Shown: in pieces, positions 34,161-43,542 of the stretch
Numbering within the stretch: position 1 is the first letter of the stretch
Layout: the number at the start of each line of letters is the position of its first letter
Source: a virus
DNA: 64,000 nt
IMG/VR virus record: IMGVR_UViG_3300035156_000198
Span: 1-64,000 of that record
Direction: 5' to 3' (one strand)
The notes under the pieces: model-generated
Told to the model about the DNA's origin: nothing
The model's input: only the letters and a program-made list of their open reading frames with translations
Database searches by the model: none
Made by a program: the position numbers and the translations under genes

Positions 34161-34879
34161 GTAGCTACTTCCTGGCGCCGGCGCTGCTGCAGCTCCGCGA
34201 CGAAGTGAACACCGCGTTTCCGCACCGCGACAAGTCATCGTGCGGCTGGATCGGTGACACGTCGCACGCCGCCCGGGTGAGCGACCATAACCCGTGCTGG
34301 TCGTGCTCGGGCCGCCTGGAAGGTGTCGTGCGGGCCCTGGACACCGACATAGACGACGGCGACCCCGGCCGCGACTTGCGCCGGCAGATTCTGAACGCCG
34401 CGGTCGGTGACCGGCGCGTGTGGTACGTCATCAGCAACGGCACCATCTACAGCCGCACCTACGGGTGGGCGGCCCGCCGCTACACCGGCAGCAACGGCCA
34501 CTTCAAGCACGTGCACATCAGTCTCAGGCACGGGGTCGGGGAGTTCGACACGTCGCGCTGGTTCCCCGACATGAAGCGGCCCGGCCTGGCGCCGAGCTTG
34601 GCGCCGGCCGTCGACCTGTCGAACGTGCGCGAGCAGTTCCTTCGGGCGCTGGGCGTCGAGGCCGGCGAGGTCACCGCCCTGCCCGGGGTGGCCCGGGTGC
34701 AGCGGTCGCTGAACCAGAAGTACGGCATGACGCTGACCGTGGACGGCTACGTCGGCGAGGGCACCCTGCACGGCTACGGGGTGCACGAGGCCGCCCGCGG
34801 CATCGAGGGCCGCCCCCGGGTGCCCGACGAGAAGACCCTGCCGCCGCTGATCGGCCCGACGTACCGCATGGTCGCCTGA
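34157..34879 (+). CDS. Endolysin: M15-type peptidase with C-terminal helical domain
   Basis: A 240-residue protein from GTG 34157. The N-terminal 140 residues have the M15/VanY-like zinc pattern (HAARVSDHNP, VRALDTDIDDG, HFKHVHISL). The C-terminal 80 residues (VARVQRSLNQKYGMTLTVDGYVG) look like a peptidoglycan-binding domain. It should cut peptidoglycan cross-bridges or stem peptides. Next to a holin-like gene, so this is the main lysin; GH25 at 3515 is separate. Confidence 0.82.
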   Translation: MSSYFLAPALLQLRDEVNTAFPHRDKSSCGWIGDTSHAARVSDHNPCWSCSGRLEGVVRALDTDIDDGDPGRDLRRQILNAAVGDRRVWYVISNGTIYSRTYGWAARRYTGSNGHFKHVHISLRHGVGEFDTSRWFPDMKRPGLAPSLAPAVDLSNVREQFLRALGVEAGEVTALPGVARVQRSLNQKYGMTLTVDGYVGEGTLHGYGVHEAARGIEGRPRVPDEKTLPPLIGPTYRMVA

Positions 34880-35157
34880 TGCCCGCGCACCGCTACGACC
34901 AGGGCGGCGACGGGCTGCCGCGGCCGTCGCCGGAGTCGACCAGCTCGGGCGCCGACGTGGTGGCCCGCGAGCCGGTGCGCACCTACCTGTACGCCGTCGG
35001 GGTCGCCTGCCTGCTGGTGCTCAACGGCTACGGCATCGTCGCCGACGAGCGAACCGCACTCTGGGGCAACCTGCTGGCCGTCGTGTTCGTCCCAGCCGTC
35101 GAGGCTGCACGCGCCCGCGTGACGCCTGTCCGTAAGCACAGAAGGAGCACCCCGTGA
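34879..35157 (+). CDS. Holin-like membrane protein
   Basis: A 92-residue protein from ATG 34879 (TGATG overlap with the lysin). Two membrane segments (YLYAVGVACLLVLNGYGIV and WGNLLAVVFVPAVEAARA) and a basic C-terminus fit actinophage holins. Its position after the lysin supports the call. Confidence 0.7.
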   Translation: MPAHRYDQGGDGLPRPSPESTSSGADVVAREPVRTYLYAVGVACLLVLNGYGIVADERTALWGNLLAVVFVPAVEAARARVTPVRKHRRSTP

Positions 35158-35984
35158 GAGTCGTCCTCGGCAACCGTGACGCCGCCATCCACCCGTCACC
35201 AGCTGACCCGGTGGAGGTCGAAGTGCAGCCGCGCGCCAAGCGCGCCACCGTGTTCGATGACAACCCCGACGACGGGCACACCCTCGGGCAGCTGTTCACG
35301 TCCATCACCCACCCGACACAAGGTGTCTGGGCAAGCCACGCCGTCGAGGGGTCGAAGCCGGCATGGGTGGCCTCGGACAGCGAGGGCATGGCCGCGCTGC
35401 TCGCCGAGCACTACGGCGGCATCGAGATTCGGGAGCTCGAGGACCCCTTCGCCGACCCGGCCGCCGGCATCAAGGGCACCGACGACTCGGTGCGCGACTC
35501 ACGCCGACGCGGCGGCGGCGGCGCGGGAGGGGCCAAGGGTGCGGCGGCGCTGAACCTGATGCTGCTGGCCACGGTGGCGATGCTGGCCAAGGTCCAGCCG
35601 TGGCTGAAGACCAGCTACGGAAACGACTTCCAGGCCCGGCAGATGGCCGGCGCCGCGTCGGCCACCGCGGTCGCCCGGTTCGTGGGCCTGTCAGCGAACA
35701 CGACCGCGCCGGCAGCTGGCGACACCACCCTGACGGGGGAGATCGTCACCGCCGGCCTCACCCGGCAGGGCGGCACGTACGCCCACACAACCGGCGTCGC
35801 GTCGTACACGATCACCACGACGTTCACAGCTCAGGCCGCCGACGTGCCGGTGACGGTCGGCAAGCGGGGCACGTTCGAGGCGCTCGCCGGCGGCTCCCAG
35901 GTGTTCTCCACCCTCATCACGCCGACGGCGACCCTGTCCGCAGCCGGGGACACCCTGACGCTGACCGACACTGTGACGCTGTAG
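35154..35984 (+). CDS. Structural (fibre/tip) protein
   Basis: A 276-residue protein from GTG 35154. The N-terminal 115 residues form a compact domain; a Gly-rich linker and a hydrophobic stretch (LNLMLLATVAMLA) follow; the C-terminal half is the beta-rich pattern common in phage fibre/baseplate proteins (TTLTGEIVTAGLTRQGGTYA, VTVGKRGTFEALAGG). The exact position in the virion is unknown. Confidence 0.55.
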   Translation: MRVVLGNRDAAIHPSPADPVEVEVQPRAKRATVFDDNPDDGHTLGQLFTSITHPTQGVWASHAVEGSKPAWVASDSEGMAALLAEHYGGIEIRELEDPFADPAAGIKGTDDSVRDSRRRGGGGAGGAKGAAALNLMLLATVAMLAKVQPWLKTSYGNDFQARQMAGAASATAVARFVGLSANTTAPAAGDTTLTGEIVTAGLTRQGGTYAHTTGVASYTITTTFTAQAADVPVTVGKRGTFEALAGGSQVFSTLITPTATLSAAGDTLTLTDTVTL

Positions 35985-35985
35985 C

Positions 35986-36438
35986 GTGCGCGTCGCCCTG
36001 TCCGGTCGCAGCGCAGCGACGGCCGCGACCATCAACGCCGTCGGCGCCGCCCTGTGGAACCCGCACGCCTCGATCCGGCTCAGGGTCTACGAGATTTCGT
36101 GGGCCAAGACGGTGGCGACCGTCGACAACATGGCGCTGGTCCGCACCACCACCCGCGGCACGGTGACCACCATCGCATCGACCGTCGACAACGAAACCGA
36201 CCGGGCCGCCGTCGCCCCGTCCGGTGCTGGCCTCGACGTGACGTACACCGCCCAGCCGACCATCGCATCAGCTGCCGCGCCGCTGGCCCGGTGGAACCTG
36301 CCGGCGGCCATCGGCGCGGGGTTCGTGTGGTCACTGCCCGAGGAGTGGGAGATACCGCCGGGCACGGGCCTGGCGATTATGACGCCGGTGGCGACGATCC
36401 TGCAGCCGGCCGACGTGTCGTTCCGCTGGGCCGAGTAG
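35986..36438 (+). CDS. Structural protein, fibre-associated
   Basis: A 150-residue, beta-rich protein from GTG 35986. The C-terminus (GFVWSLPEEWEIPPGTGLAI) resembles small tail-fibre-associated jelly-roll proteins. Lies between two fibre-type genes. Confidence 0.5.
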   Translation: MRVALSGRSAATAATINAVGAALWNPHASIRLRVYEISWAKTVATVDNMALVRTTTRGTVTTIASTVDNETDRAAVAPSGAGLDVTYTAQPTIASAAAPLARWNLPAAIGAGFVWSLPEEWEIPPGTGLAIMTPVATILQPADVSFRWAE

Positions 36439-36455
36439 CCCCGGGGGGCTAGGCC

Positions 36456-39400
36456 ATGCCCGTCATCCGGTACACCGACTACCTCGGCGTCACCCGCAAC
36501 CGGCTGCCGACCTCGCCGACGGCGCTGCACTCACCGCGCACCGGCAGCCGCGAGATAGACGGCGGGCCGGGCAACCCGGTCCTGTTCGCTGACGACTTCA
36601 ACCGGCCCGACCAGGCGCTGAACGCCAACGGCAACTGGATCAACGCCTCGGCCGGCACACCCATGTCCATCATCGGCGGCCAGCTGGTCGGCGGCACCAC
36701 CGCGTCGCCGGCGTTCCGGTGGGCCGCCCCAACGGCCAGCGACGACCAGTTCTCCGAGGTCCAATGGCTCGGCGGCAGCTTCAACGGGCCGAACGTGCAG
36801 ATGAGCAGCTACGCCGCCAACGCCGGCGCGAGCACGGTGCCGCCGTTCTACGTGTTCCGGTGGAACTCCGCGACGAACGTCGGGCTGGGCTACAAGACCG
36901 CCGGCAGCTCGACGTACACCGCCCTCACGTCGGCCACCTACACCCTGACCCCGGGCGACCTGATGCGCCTGGAGTACGTGGGCGGCATCCTGCGCTGCTA
37001 CGTGAACGACGTGCTGCTGATCACCCACGACCCGGTGGCGCTCAGGATCACCGGTCAGCGGCACGTCGGCATCGGCGTGAACACCGGGTCGGCCTCGGGC
37101 CTGACCCTGTTCGACAACTGGCGCGGCGGTGACGCGGCCGCCTACGTGCCGGCGGTCCTGCCGACGGCGTACGTGGCGACCACCAGCGACGCGGCACCAG
37201 CTGCCGACACCGCGAGCGCAGCGGTCACCCCGGCGACCCCGCCGAGCACCGTGGTGTTCTTCGATGACTTCACCGGCCCGGCCGGCACCGCCCCGTCGGC
37301 GGCGTCCTGGTCGTACGACATCGGCGACCTCGGGGTGAACAACGAGCTGCAGACCTACACCAGCTCGGCGGCCAACGTGGCCACCGACGGCGCCGGGAAC
37401 CTGGCCATCGTCGCCCGCTCGGACGGCGCCGGCGGCTACACCAGCGGCCGCATCCACGCCATCGGCAAGGTCGCCCAGCAGTTCGGGCGCATCGAGGCCC
37501 GGATCAAGGTGCCCAAGGGCACGGGGCTGTGGCCGGCGTTCTGGGCGATGAGCGACCCGGCGGTGTACGGCGCGTGGCCCCGCAACGGCGAAATCGACAT
37601 CCTCGAATCGGTGAACGCGATGCTCACCGACACCACATCGCTGCACGGGCCGATGACCGCCGCACCGGGCACACCCTGGCACCTGAACCGCACATGGACC
37701 CCCGGCCTGGACCTCTCGGCTGACTTCCACGTGTACGCCGTCGAGTGGCAAACCAACCTCATCGCGTTCTACCTCGACGGGGGCCTGGCGCACGTGCTGA
37801 CGCCGGCGGACATGCCGGCGGGGGCGACGTGGCCTTTCAACGACAAGCCGTTCTCCCCGATCCTGAACCTCGCCGTCGGTGGCGACTTCCCCGGGCAGAC
37901 CGTCGACCCGGCGGCGCTGCCGGCGACCATGCTTGTCGACTACGTGCGGATCACCACCCCGCCGACTGGTGGGTTCACCGCCGCCCGCCCCAAGGTGTCG
38001 ACGCTGGTTACCGCGTTCACCGACCAACGCGAGTTCGAGGGCTGGTGGGCCGCGGCCGCCCTCGCCGGCGGCGCCCTGGTGCTGCAGGTCAACAATCAGT
38101 ACGGCGGCATCCTGCGCTCCGAGCGACGCTTCGACCTCACCAGCTCGCAGATGTCCGCGCAGCTGGTCGCCCCGCCCAACGTCGGCGCCGGCACCACCGA
38201 GACGCAATTCCAGGCGCTGGCCAACCCGAGCAACTACGTGGACTTCGGGTGGGTGAACGGCACCCTCTACTGCCGCGAAGTGGTCAACGGGGCCTCCGAC
38301 GCGACGTACCCGGGCTACACCCCGGCGCAAGACAAGTTCCTCCGCATGCGCCACGACGGCACGAACCTCATCTGGGAGACCTCACCTGACGGCGTGACCG
38401 GGTGGGTGACGCGCCGGTCGAAGGTGCCCGTCGTGCCGCTGACGAACCTCGGGGTGCAGCTGGTCGCCGGCTACTACGGCACCGAGACGGCGCCGGGCAC
38501 CGCGACGTGGGACGACCTGAACACCACCGCCGCCGCGCCGGCGCAGCTCGCCCGAGCTGCAGCTGACACCGCCTCTGCAGCTGACGCCACGACCAGGGCG
38601 ACCACCCGGACCAGGGCGACCGGCGACGCGGCCGCCGCCGCCGACCAGCTGACCCGTGCGGCGACCCGGGCCAGGGCGACCCTAGACACCGCACCAGCTG
38701 CCGACACCGTGGCCACCAGCGCGGTGCCGGCCCTGGCGCAGCTGACCCGCTCGACCACCGACACCGCGGCCGCGAGCGACGCCCTGACGGCCGCACGAGA
38801 CGCGGCCAGGGCGACGGTCGACACCGCAACAGCTGCCGACACCGCCACCGCCGAGGTCACCCCGGCGGCCACTGGGCCAGCGATCACCGCCGGCAACGGG
38901 TTCGAGGGCCTCGCCGACGGCACCACGATCACCCCGGCCAACAGCGGCGGCGCGTCGGGCACCGCGTTCGACGCCGCCACCATCCCGTCGTCTGGGCAGA
39001 CCATCGCCGTGTCGGCGGCCAGGGCCGCGCACGGCACCCGGTCGCTGCAGATCGGCACCGGCGCGACCGCGACGACCTCGAACCTGTCATGGATGGCCGC
39101 CGTCGGTGCGCGCACCACGTTCTACCTCCGGTGGTACGCCTACTTCACGGCGCTGCCGGCGTCGTCCTCGACGTTGTGGCGGGGGCTGCTCGGCGGCACA
39201 ACCGGCATGGGCATCAACCTGTCATCGGCCGGCGCGCTTCGGGCCCAGGACGCCGCCGGCGCATCATCGACGGCGACGACCGTCCCGGGCTCGATCCCGC
39301 TGAATCAGTGGTTCCGGGTCGAGGCTCGGGTCGTAGCCGGCACCGGCGGCACCGGCACCATCGAGATCCGCCGCTACGACACCGCAGACGCACCGGTCGG

Positions 39401-41438
39401 GTCACCGTCGGCGAGCATCACCGCCACCGGCCTGACCCTCACCGCGTCGTTCGACACGTACCGATTCGGCCTGATGACCTCCCTGGCCAACTGGGGGCCG
39501 GTGTGGATTGACGACCTCGGGGTGAACCTCACCGACTGGTGCGGCCCGGCGGTCGCCACCGGCCCGCCGGGCCCGGTGACAGTCGACGCTGACATCACCG
39601 ACCTGGCACCGGCCGCCGACACCACCGCCGCGGCGGTCACGACGGCGCGAGCTGCAGCTGACACCGCGCCGGCTGCCGACACCACCGCGGCCGCGGTGAC
39701 CCGCGTCCTGGCCGCGACGGTCGCCGACCCCGCTCCCGCCGTGGACGCTGCCACCCGGGTCACCACCCGAGCAAGGGCCGCCACCGACGCCACAGGAGGC
39801 GCTGACAGCGTCGCAGCGGCGTCGGCGAGGGTCAGGGCGGTCAGCGACTCCGCGGCCGGGAGCGACGCGCTGGTGGCTTCCAGTGGCCGCACACGCGCCG
39901 CCGGCGACACCGCACCGGCCGTCGACCAGCTCACCCGCGCCGAGACCCGGGCCCGCGCCGCGGTCGACACCGCGGCCGCCGCTGACCAGCTGACCCGGGC
40001 CCGGGCTGGAGCTCGGGCGGTCACCGACGCGGCCGCCGCCGGCGACGCCCTCACCACCAGGTCGGCGCGAGCCCGTACCCTCACCGACGCGGCGGGCGCC
40101 GGCGACACCACCGCATCGTCGTCGGCGCACGTCCTGACCGCGGCCGCAGCTGACACCGCGCCGGCAGCTGACACCACGACCGCCCGAGCGGCCCGCGTGC
40201 GAGCTGCAGCCGACACCGCCGCCGCTGCCGACACCACCACCAGGGGCACGACCCGGGCCCGAGCTGCCGGCGACACCGCGCCGGCGGCTGACTCGGCCAC
40301 CAGGGGAGCGGCCGCCGCCCGCCCGACCACCGACACCGCCCCGACCGTCGACACCCTGACGACCAGGGCCACCCGGGCCCGGGCCCTCACCGACACCGCG
40401 CCGGCGGGCGACATCACCGCCGCCGGCGCGGCCCACCAGCTCGCCGCCACGACCACCGACACCGCGGCCGCCGTCGACCAGCTGGCCCGCACCGTGGCAC
40501 GGACCCGGACGGCAGGCGACACCGCCCCGACCGTCGACACCACCGCGCGGGCCGGTTCTCGAGCCCGGGCCTCCATCGACGCCGCGCCGGCAGCTGATGC
40601 CGCCGCGCAGACCTCTACGCACGTCCTGGCCCGGGCGGCCAGCGATACCGCCGCCGCCGTCGACCAGCCGGCCAGGGCGACCAGCTCGGCGCGAGCTGCA
40701 GCCGACACGGCGCCGGCGGGCGACCAGACGGCCAGGGCGACGACCCGCGCGCGAGCCGTGGGCGACACCGCGCCGGCAGCTGACACGACCGCCCAAACCT
40801 CCGCGCACGTCCTCACCAGGGCCACCAGCGACGCCGCGGCGGCCGCCGATGCCACCGCCCGGGCCACCAGCCGCGCGCGAGCTGTCACCGACGTATCGGC
40901 TGTGACCGATACGCCGACCAGGGCCACCACCCGCGGCCGCGCGACCCTCGACGCCGCTGCAGCTGCCGACCAGCTGGCCGTCGCCGTCGCGCAGGCGCTG
41001 GCCGCGGCCGCCGCCGACACGGCACCGGCGACCGATGTCACCAGCCGCCGGGTCATGCGGGCCCGCACACCGACCGACACCGCACCAGCGGTCGACGTGA
41101 CGACCAGGGCCACCACCGCCGGCAGCCTGGTCACCGACGCCGCACCGCTGGCCGACCTGGTGACGCGAGCCGCGGCGACCGCACGGGCCCAGCTCGACAC
41201 CGCCCTGGCCGTCGACCTGGCCGGCGCCGTGGTCGAGGTCTACGTGCCGCCGGTGTTCATCGTCACCCGGCCTGGCCTGACCGTGACCGCGCGAGCTGGC
41301 GGCCTGACCGTCACCGCCCGAGCTGGCGGGCTGCAGCTGGTCGGCAACGGCGCCGGCCTGGTCATCGAGCAACCGGCGGCCGGCCTGGCCGTCACCGGCC
41401 ACCGCACCGACGCGGGCATGGTGCCCGCCGACGCCTGA
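36456..41438 (+). CDS. Giant tail fibre: lectin-like domains, GH16 glycanase and 33 DxAxxxD repeats
   Basis: A 1660-residue protein. Domains: lectin-like (about 45-225); short repeat linker; GH16 beta-glucanase-type domain (about 265-510) with catalytic EIDILE (E379, D381, E384); second lectin-like domain (about 515-690); five repeats; third lectin-like domain (about 810-1030); then 27 repeats (about 1042-1588) of 20-22 residues centred on D-x5-D such as DTAPAAD with flanking TRAR. The C-terminus carries tandem GLTVTARAG. It probably degrades a beta-glucan-type surface glycan while the repeat shaft extends the fibre. Confidence 0.8.
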   Translation: MPVIRYTDYLGVTRNRLPTSPTALHSPRTGSREIDGGPGNPVLFADDFNRPDQALNANGNWINASAGTPMSIIGGQLVGGTTASPAFRWAAPTASDDQFSEVQWLGGSFNGPNVQMSSYAANAGASTVPPFYVFRWNSATNVGLGYKTAGSSTYTALTSATYTLTPGDLMRLEYVGGILRCYVNDVLLITHDPVALRITGQRHVGIGVNTGSASGLTLFDNWRGGDAAAYVPAVLPTAYVATTSDAAPAADTASAAVTPATPPSTVVFFDDFTGPAGTAPSAASWSYDIGDLGVNNELQTYTSSAANVATDGAGNLAIVARSDGAGGYTSGRIHAIGKVAQQFGRIEARIKVPKGTGLWPAFWAMSDPAVYGAWPRNGEIDILESVNAMLTDTTSLHGPMTAAPGTPWHLNRTWTPGLDLSADFHVYAVEWQTNLIAFYLDGGLAHVLTPADMPAGATWPFNDKPFSPILNLAVGGDFPGQTVDPAALPATMLVDYVRITTPPTGGFTAARPKVSTLVTAFTDQREFEGWWAAAALAGGALVLQVNNQYGGILRSERRFDLTSSQMSAQLVAPPNVGAGTTETQFQALANPSNYVDFGWVNGTLYCREVVNGASDATYPGYTPAQDKFLRMRHDGTNLIWETSPDGVTGWVTRRSKVPVVPLTNLGVQLVAGYYGTETAPGTATWDDLNTTAAAPAQLARAAADTASAADATTRATTRTRATGDAAAAADQLTRAATRARATLDTAPAADTVATSAVPALAQLTRSTTDTAAASDALTAARDAARATVDTATAADTATAEVTPAATGPAITAGNGFEGLADGTTITPANSGGASGTAFDAATIPSSGQTIAVSAARAAHGTRSLQIGTGATATTSNLSWMAAVGARTTFYLRWYAYFTALPASSSTLWRGLLGGTTGMGINLSSAGALRAQDAAGASSTATTVPGSIPLNQWFRVEARVVAGTGGTGTIEIRRYDTADAPVGSPSASITATGLTLTASFDTYRFGLMTSLANWGPVWIDDLGVNLTDWCGPAVATGPPGPVTVDADITDLAPAADTTAAAVTTARAAADTAPAADTTAAAVTRVLAATVADPAPAVDAATRVTTRARAATDATGGADSVAAASARVRAVSDSAAGSDALVASSGRTRAAGDTAPAVDQLTRAETRARAAVDTAAAADQLTRARAGARAVTDAAAAGDALTTRSARARTLTDAAGAGDTTASSSAHVLTAAAADTAPAADTTTARAARVRAAADTAAAADTTTRGTTRARAAGDTAPAADSATRGAAAARPTTDTAPTVDTLTTRATRARALTDTAPAGDITAAGAAHQLAATTTDTAAAVDQLARTVARTRTAGDTAPTVDTTARAGSRARASIDAAPAADAAAQTSTHVLARAASDTAAAVDQPARATSSARAAADTAPAGDQTARATTRARAVGDTAPAADTTAQTSAHVLTRATSDAAAAADATARATSRARAVTDVSAVTDTPTRATTRGRATLDAAAAADQLAVAVAQALAAAAADTAPATDVTSRRVMRARTPTDTAPAVDVTTRATTAGSLVTDAAPLADLVTRAAATARAQLDTALAVDLAGAVVEVYVPPVFIVTRPGLTVTARAGGLTVTARAGGLQLVGNGAGLVIEQPAAGLAVTGHRTDAGMVPADA
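39580..41220 (+). repeat. Tandem 60-66-bp coding repeat tract (27 units)
   Basis: The DNA coding the DxAxxxD shaft shows repeated GACACCGCxCCGGCxGxxGAC cores at 60-66-bp intervals. The units are diverged, so the tract is old, but recombination could still change its length. Very long reverse-strand open frames here are a by-product of the GC-rich repeats. Confidence 0.75.
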
Positions 41439-41455
41439 CGCGAGAGGATCACACC

Positions 41456-41764
41456 ATGCTGGAGATGAAGCGGGGCGACCTGATGCCGCCACTGACCGGT
41501 GTCATCACCGACAACGGCGAGCCGGTGAACGGGTCGACGGCGGTCCTTGCCCGGGTCATCGCCTGGCGCAACGGCGCGGCCCTGTTCAAGCGGCCGGTGG
41601 CCATCGGCGCCGACGGGGCCTGGACGATGCCGTGGGTCGAGGGTGACACCGACCAGGTGGGCGACCTGCTGGTGGAGGTCGAGGTCACCTGGCCGGGCAC
41701 CCGGCCGCAGACGTTCCCCGGTGACGGCTACGAGACGGTGCGGGTGCACCAGGACCTCGGCTAG
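41456..41764 (+). CDS. Baseplate/upper-fibre-like small structural protein
   Basis: A 102-residue protein from ATG 41456 (GAGAGG upstream). MKRGDLMPPLTGVITDNGEPV and the following beta pattern match small BppU-like N-terminal domains. Last late gene; its stop overlaps, on the opposite strand, the stop of the leftward 41761-41865 gene (shared CTAG). Confidence 0.6.
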   Translation: MLEMKRGDLMPPLTGVITDNGEPVNGSTAVLARVIAWRNGAALFKRPVAIGADGAWTMPWVEGDTDQVGDLLVEVEVTWPGTRPQTFPGDGYETVRVHQDLG

Positions 41765-41865
41765 TACGTGCCTGTGAGGGCCTTGGCCAGCAGCCACACC
41801 GACCAGATGATGAAGTAGACGACCAGCGCGGCCAGGATGCACGACACCCACGCTTTCGGGGTCAC
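41761..41865 (-). CDS. 34-residue single-pass membrane protein
   Basis: GTG 41865 overlaps the upstream stop. The product is almost all one hydrophobic helix (WVSCILAALVVYFIIWSVW). Its short size and codon bias fit a real small membrane protein; function unknown. Confidence 0.55.
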   Translation of the reverse strand: MTPKAWVSCILAALVVYFIIWSVWLLAKALTGTY

Positions 41866-42164
41866 GATGGCACCGGCTGCTCGGTGACGATGCCGAGCCG
41901 CTCGGCGGCCTGCAGCAGCGGCACCTGGTGGCGGTAGCTGTCCCAGAAACCGCGGCAGATGGCCCGCGGCTGCTCGGCTGACATTAGGGTGGCATGGCAG
42001 GTCAGGCCGGCGCCGGCGGCGACGTTGCGCCGCACCAGGTCGGCGAGCCGCCCGGGCTGCAGGTCCATCCGGTTGCCCGGGTGGAACACGCACGTCGGGC
42101 ACTTCTCGGTGAGCACGTGCACCCGGCCGTCGCGGTACACCGGGCGAGCTGCTCGGCGGGTCAC
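41862..42164 (-). CDS. Cys-rich conserved phage protein
   Basis: A 100-residue protein from GTG 42164. It contains KCPTCVFHPGNRMDLQPGRL, AGLTCH and ICRGFWDSY; this spaced Cys/His set resembles a conserved small protein I recall from actinophages. Probably zinc- or Fe-S-binding; role unknown. Confidence 0.65.
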   Translation of the reverse strand: MTRRAARPVYRDGRVHVLTEKCPTCVFHPGNRMDLQPGRLADLVRRNVAAGAGLTCHATLMSAEQPRAICRGFWDSYRHQVPLLQAAERLGIVTEQPVPS

Positions 42165-42475
42165 GTGACGGGCCGTAGCGGGATGACCGGTGCCGGCTCG
42201 ACCGGGGTGGTGTCGAGCGACTGGACGACCGGGGACACGACATGCTGCCAAGCGGCGTCGTTCCCCTCGGCCTCGGTGAGCCCGTCGAAGCTGAACACGA
42301 TGACGCGGCGACCGAACATGGCGACCTCTCGCCGGTAGTACAGCGCGTGCGGCGGCGCCACCCGCTCGGTGTCGTGCACCGGCGGCAACGGTTCGGCGAC
42401 CTCGACGGCGACCACTCCGGGGTCCACGTCGAACACCTGGCCGTCGGCGGGGCCGCCGAGGAACAGGGCCCTCAC
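42161..42475 (-). CDS. Hypothetical protein
   Basis: A 104-residue protein from GTG 42475. Opens VRALFLGGPADGQVF, a small beta-rich fold seen in several phage accessory genes, with HALYYRREVAMFGRRVIVF in the middle. Coupled to both neighbours. Confidence 0.55.
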   Translation of the reverse strand: MRALFLGGPADGQVFDVDPGVVAVEVAEPLPPVHDTERVAPPHALYYRREVAMFGRRVIVFSFDGLTEAEGNDAAWQHVVSPVVQSLDTTPVEPAPVIPLRPVT

Positions 42476-43293
42476 GCGCCGGCCCCCGTGACCCCGGCGG
42501 CGAAGGCGCCGGCGACGATGCCCAGCGTGCGAATGACGCCGGCGGCGAACGTGGCCAGGCCGGCCGGGTCGAGCACACCCCACACCGTCAAGGCCATGAC
42601 CGGCAGCCACCGCAGCGTGAACGACGCGAACATCAGCACGTCGTCGCCGTCGAGGCCGCTGGCGGCCCACTTGCGGCGCACGCCGCGCACCATGGCGGCG
42701 ACGCCCTTGGCGACGACCCACAGCAGCGTCACCGGGAAGATGAGCACGGCCGGCAGGCGTAGGTCGCCGATCCGGTCGAGCCGCCCGCGCCGGTTGTAGC
42801 CGCTCACCGGGGCCGGCCCCAACCATGCCGGCCGACCGCCCGGCTCGGCGGTGCGGTCGATGCTGTGCGCGCCCGGCACGTACGCGCCGCGGTACAGCAG
42901 CCGCCCGTCGGCGTCGCGCAGCTCGTACTCGGCGCGCGGCGTCGAGCCGCCGTGGTCGATGACCTGGCGCTCGCTGATCGTGTAGCCGTCGGGCAGCTTG
43001 CGGGTCAGCGGCACGGGCCGGTGCGGCGCCATCGACGCCGGCGGCTCGAAGTCGGCTGGCAGCTGGGCCGAGCACTCGGGGTTCAGGCACAAGTGCGCGA
43101 CGACCTCGCCGGCGGGGACCGCCGCGGTCGGCCTCACGCGCACCGGGTCGACCTTGGTGTGCTCACATTGGACCCTCTGGACCGGCGTCACCTTGCGGCG
43201 GGTGAAGCGGTACAGCGGCGGGGCCGCGAGCATCATGCCGCAGCCGAGCAACGCCGCGGCGGCGTACAGGACGAGCTGCAGGTACTCAGTCAT
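42472..43293 (-). CDS. Multi-pass membrane protein
   Basis: A 273-residue protein from ATG 43293 (GAAAGG upstream). One N-terminal membrane helix, a cytoplasmic/external domain with paired Cys (VQCEHTK, HLCLNPEC), and three C-terminal hydrophobic segments (AVLIFPVTLLWVVA, LPVMALTVWGVL, IVAGAFAAGVTGAGA). Role unknown. Confidence 0.6.
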   Translation of the reverse strand: MTEYLQLVLYAAAALLGCGMMLAAPPLYRFTRRKVTPVQRVQCEHTKVDPVRVRPTAAVPAGEVVAHLCLNPECSAQLPADFEPPASMAPHRPVPLTRKLPDGYTISERQVIDHGGSTPRAEYELRDADGRLLYRGAYVPGAHSIDRTAEPGGRPAWLGPAPVSGYNRRGRLDRIGDLRLPAVLIFPVTLLWVVAKGVAAMVRGVRRKWAASGLDGDDVLMFASFTLRWLPVMALTVWGVLDPAGLATFAAGVIRTLGIVAGAFAAGVTGAGA

Positions 43294-43338
43294 CGGGGGC
43301 CTTTCGGGTGGGTGGTGGTGGTGGTGGTGAGGCCATTG

Positions 43339-43542
43339 TCAGGGTCGGGGCCCTCGATTCAGGATCAACAGGCTGGCGCCGGCCGCGGCGAACGTGAACC
43401 CGACGACCTCGACCAGCAACCCGACGCCGACCAGCACGAACACGTGGTCGTCGCGGTCGCTGGCGACGCCGGCCCAGTACGCGCCGGCGCTGCCGACGAC
43501 CAGGCCCACCAGGGCGACGACCGCGCCGACCAGCCGGTTCAC
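43339..43542 (-). CDS. Small two-helix membrane protein
   Basis: A 67-residue protein from GTG 43542 with two membrane helices (VVALVGLVVGSAGAYWAGV, VFVLVGVGLLVEVVGFTFAA). Overlaps the next upstream gene by 4 bp. Confidence 0.6.
   Translation of the reverse strand: MNRLVGAVVALVGLVVGSAGAYWAGVASDRDDHVFVLVGVGLLVEVVGFTFAAAGASLLILNRGPRP

Noticed and set aside
39580-41220. Repeat tract considered as a CRISPR array
   Set aside because: Units are diverged, in frame and lack distinct spacers; they code for the fibre shaft.
38354-41492. Very long reverse-strand open frames (up to about 700 residues) opposite the fibre gene
   Set aside because: They are shadows of the GC-rich coding repeats; no ribosome site and unnatural Val/Ala/Ser/Arg composition.
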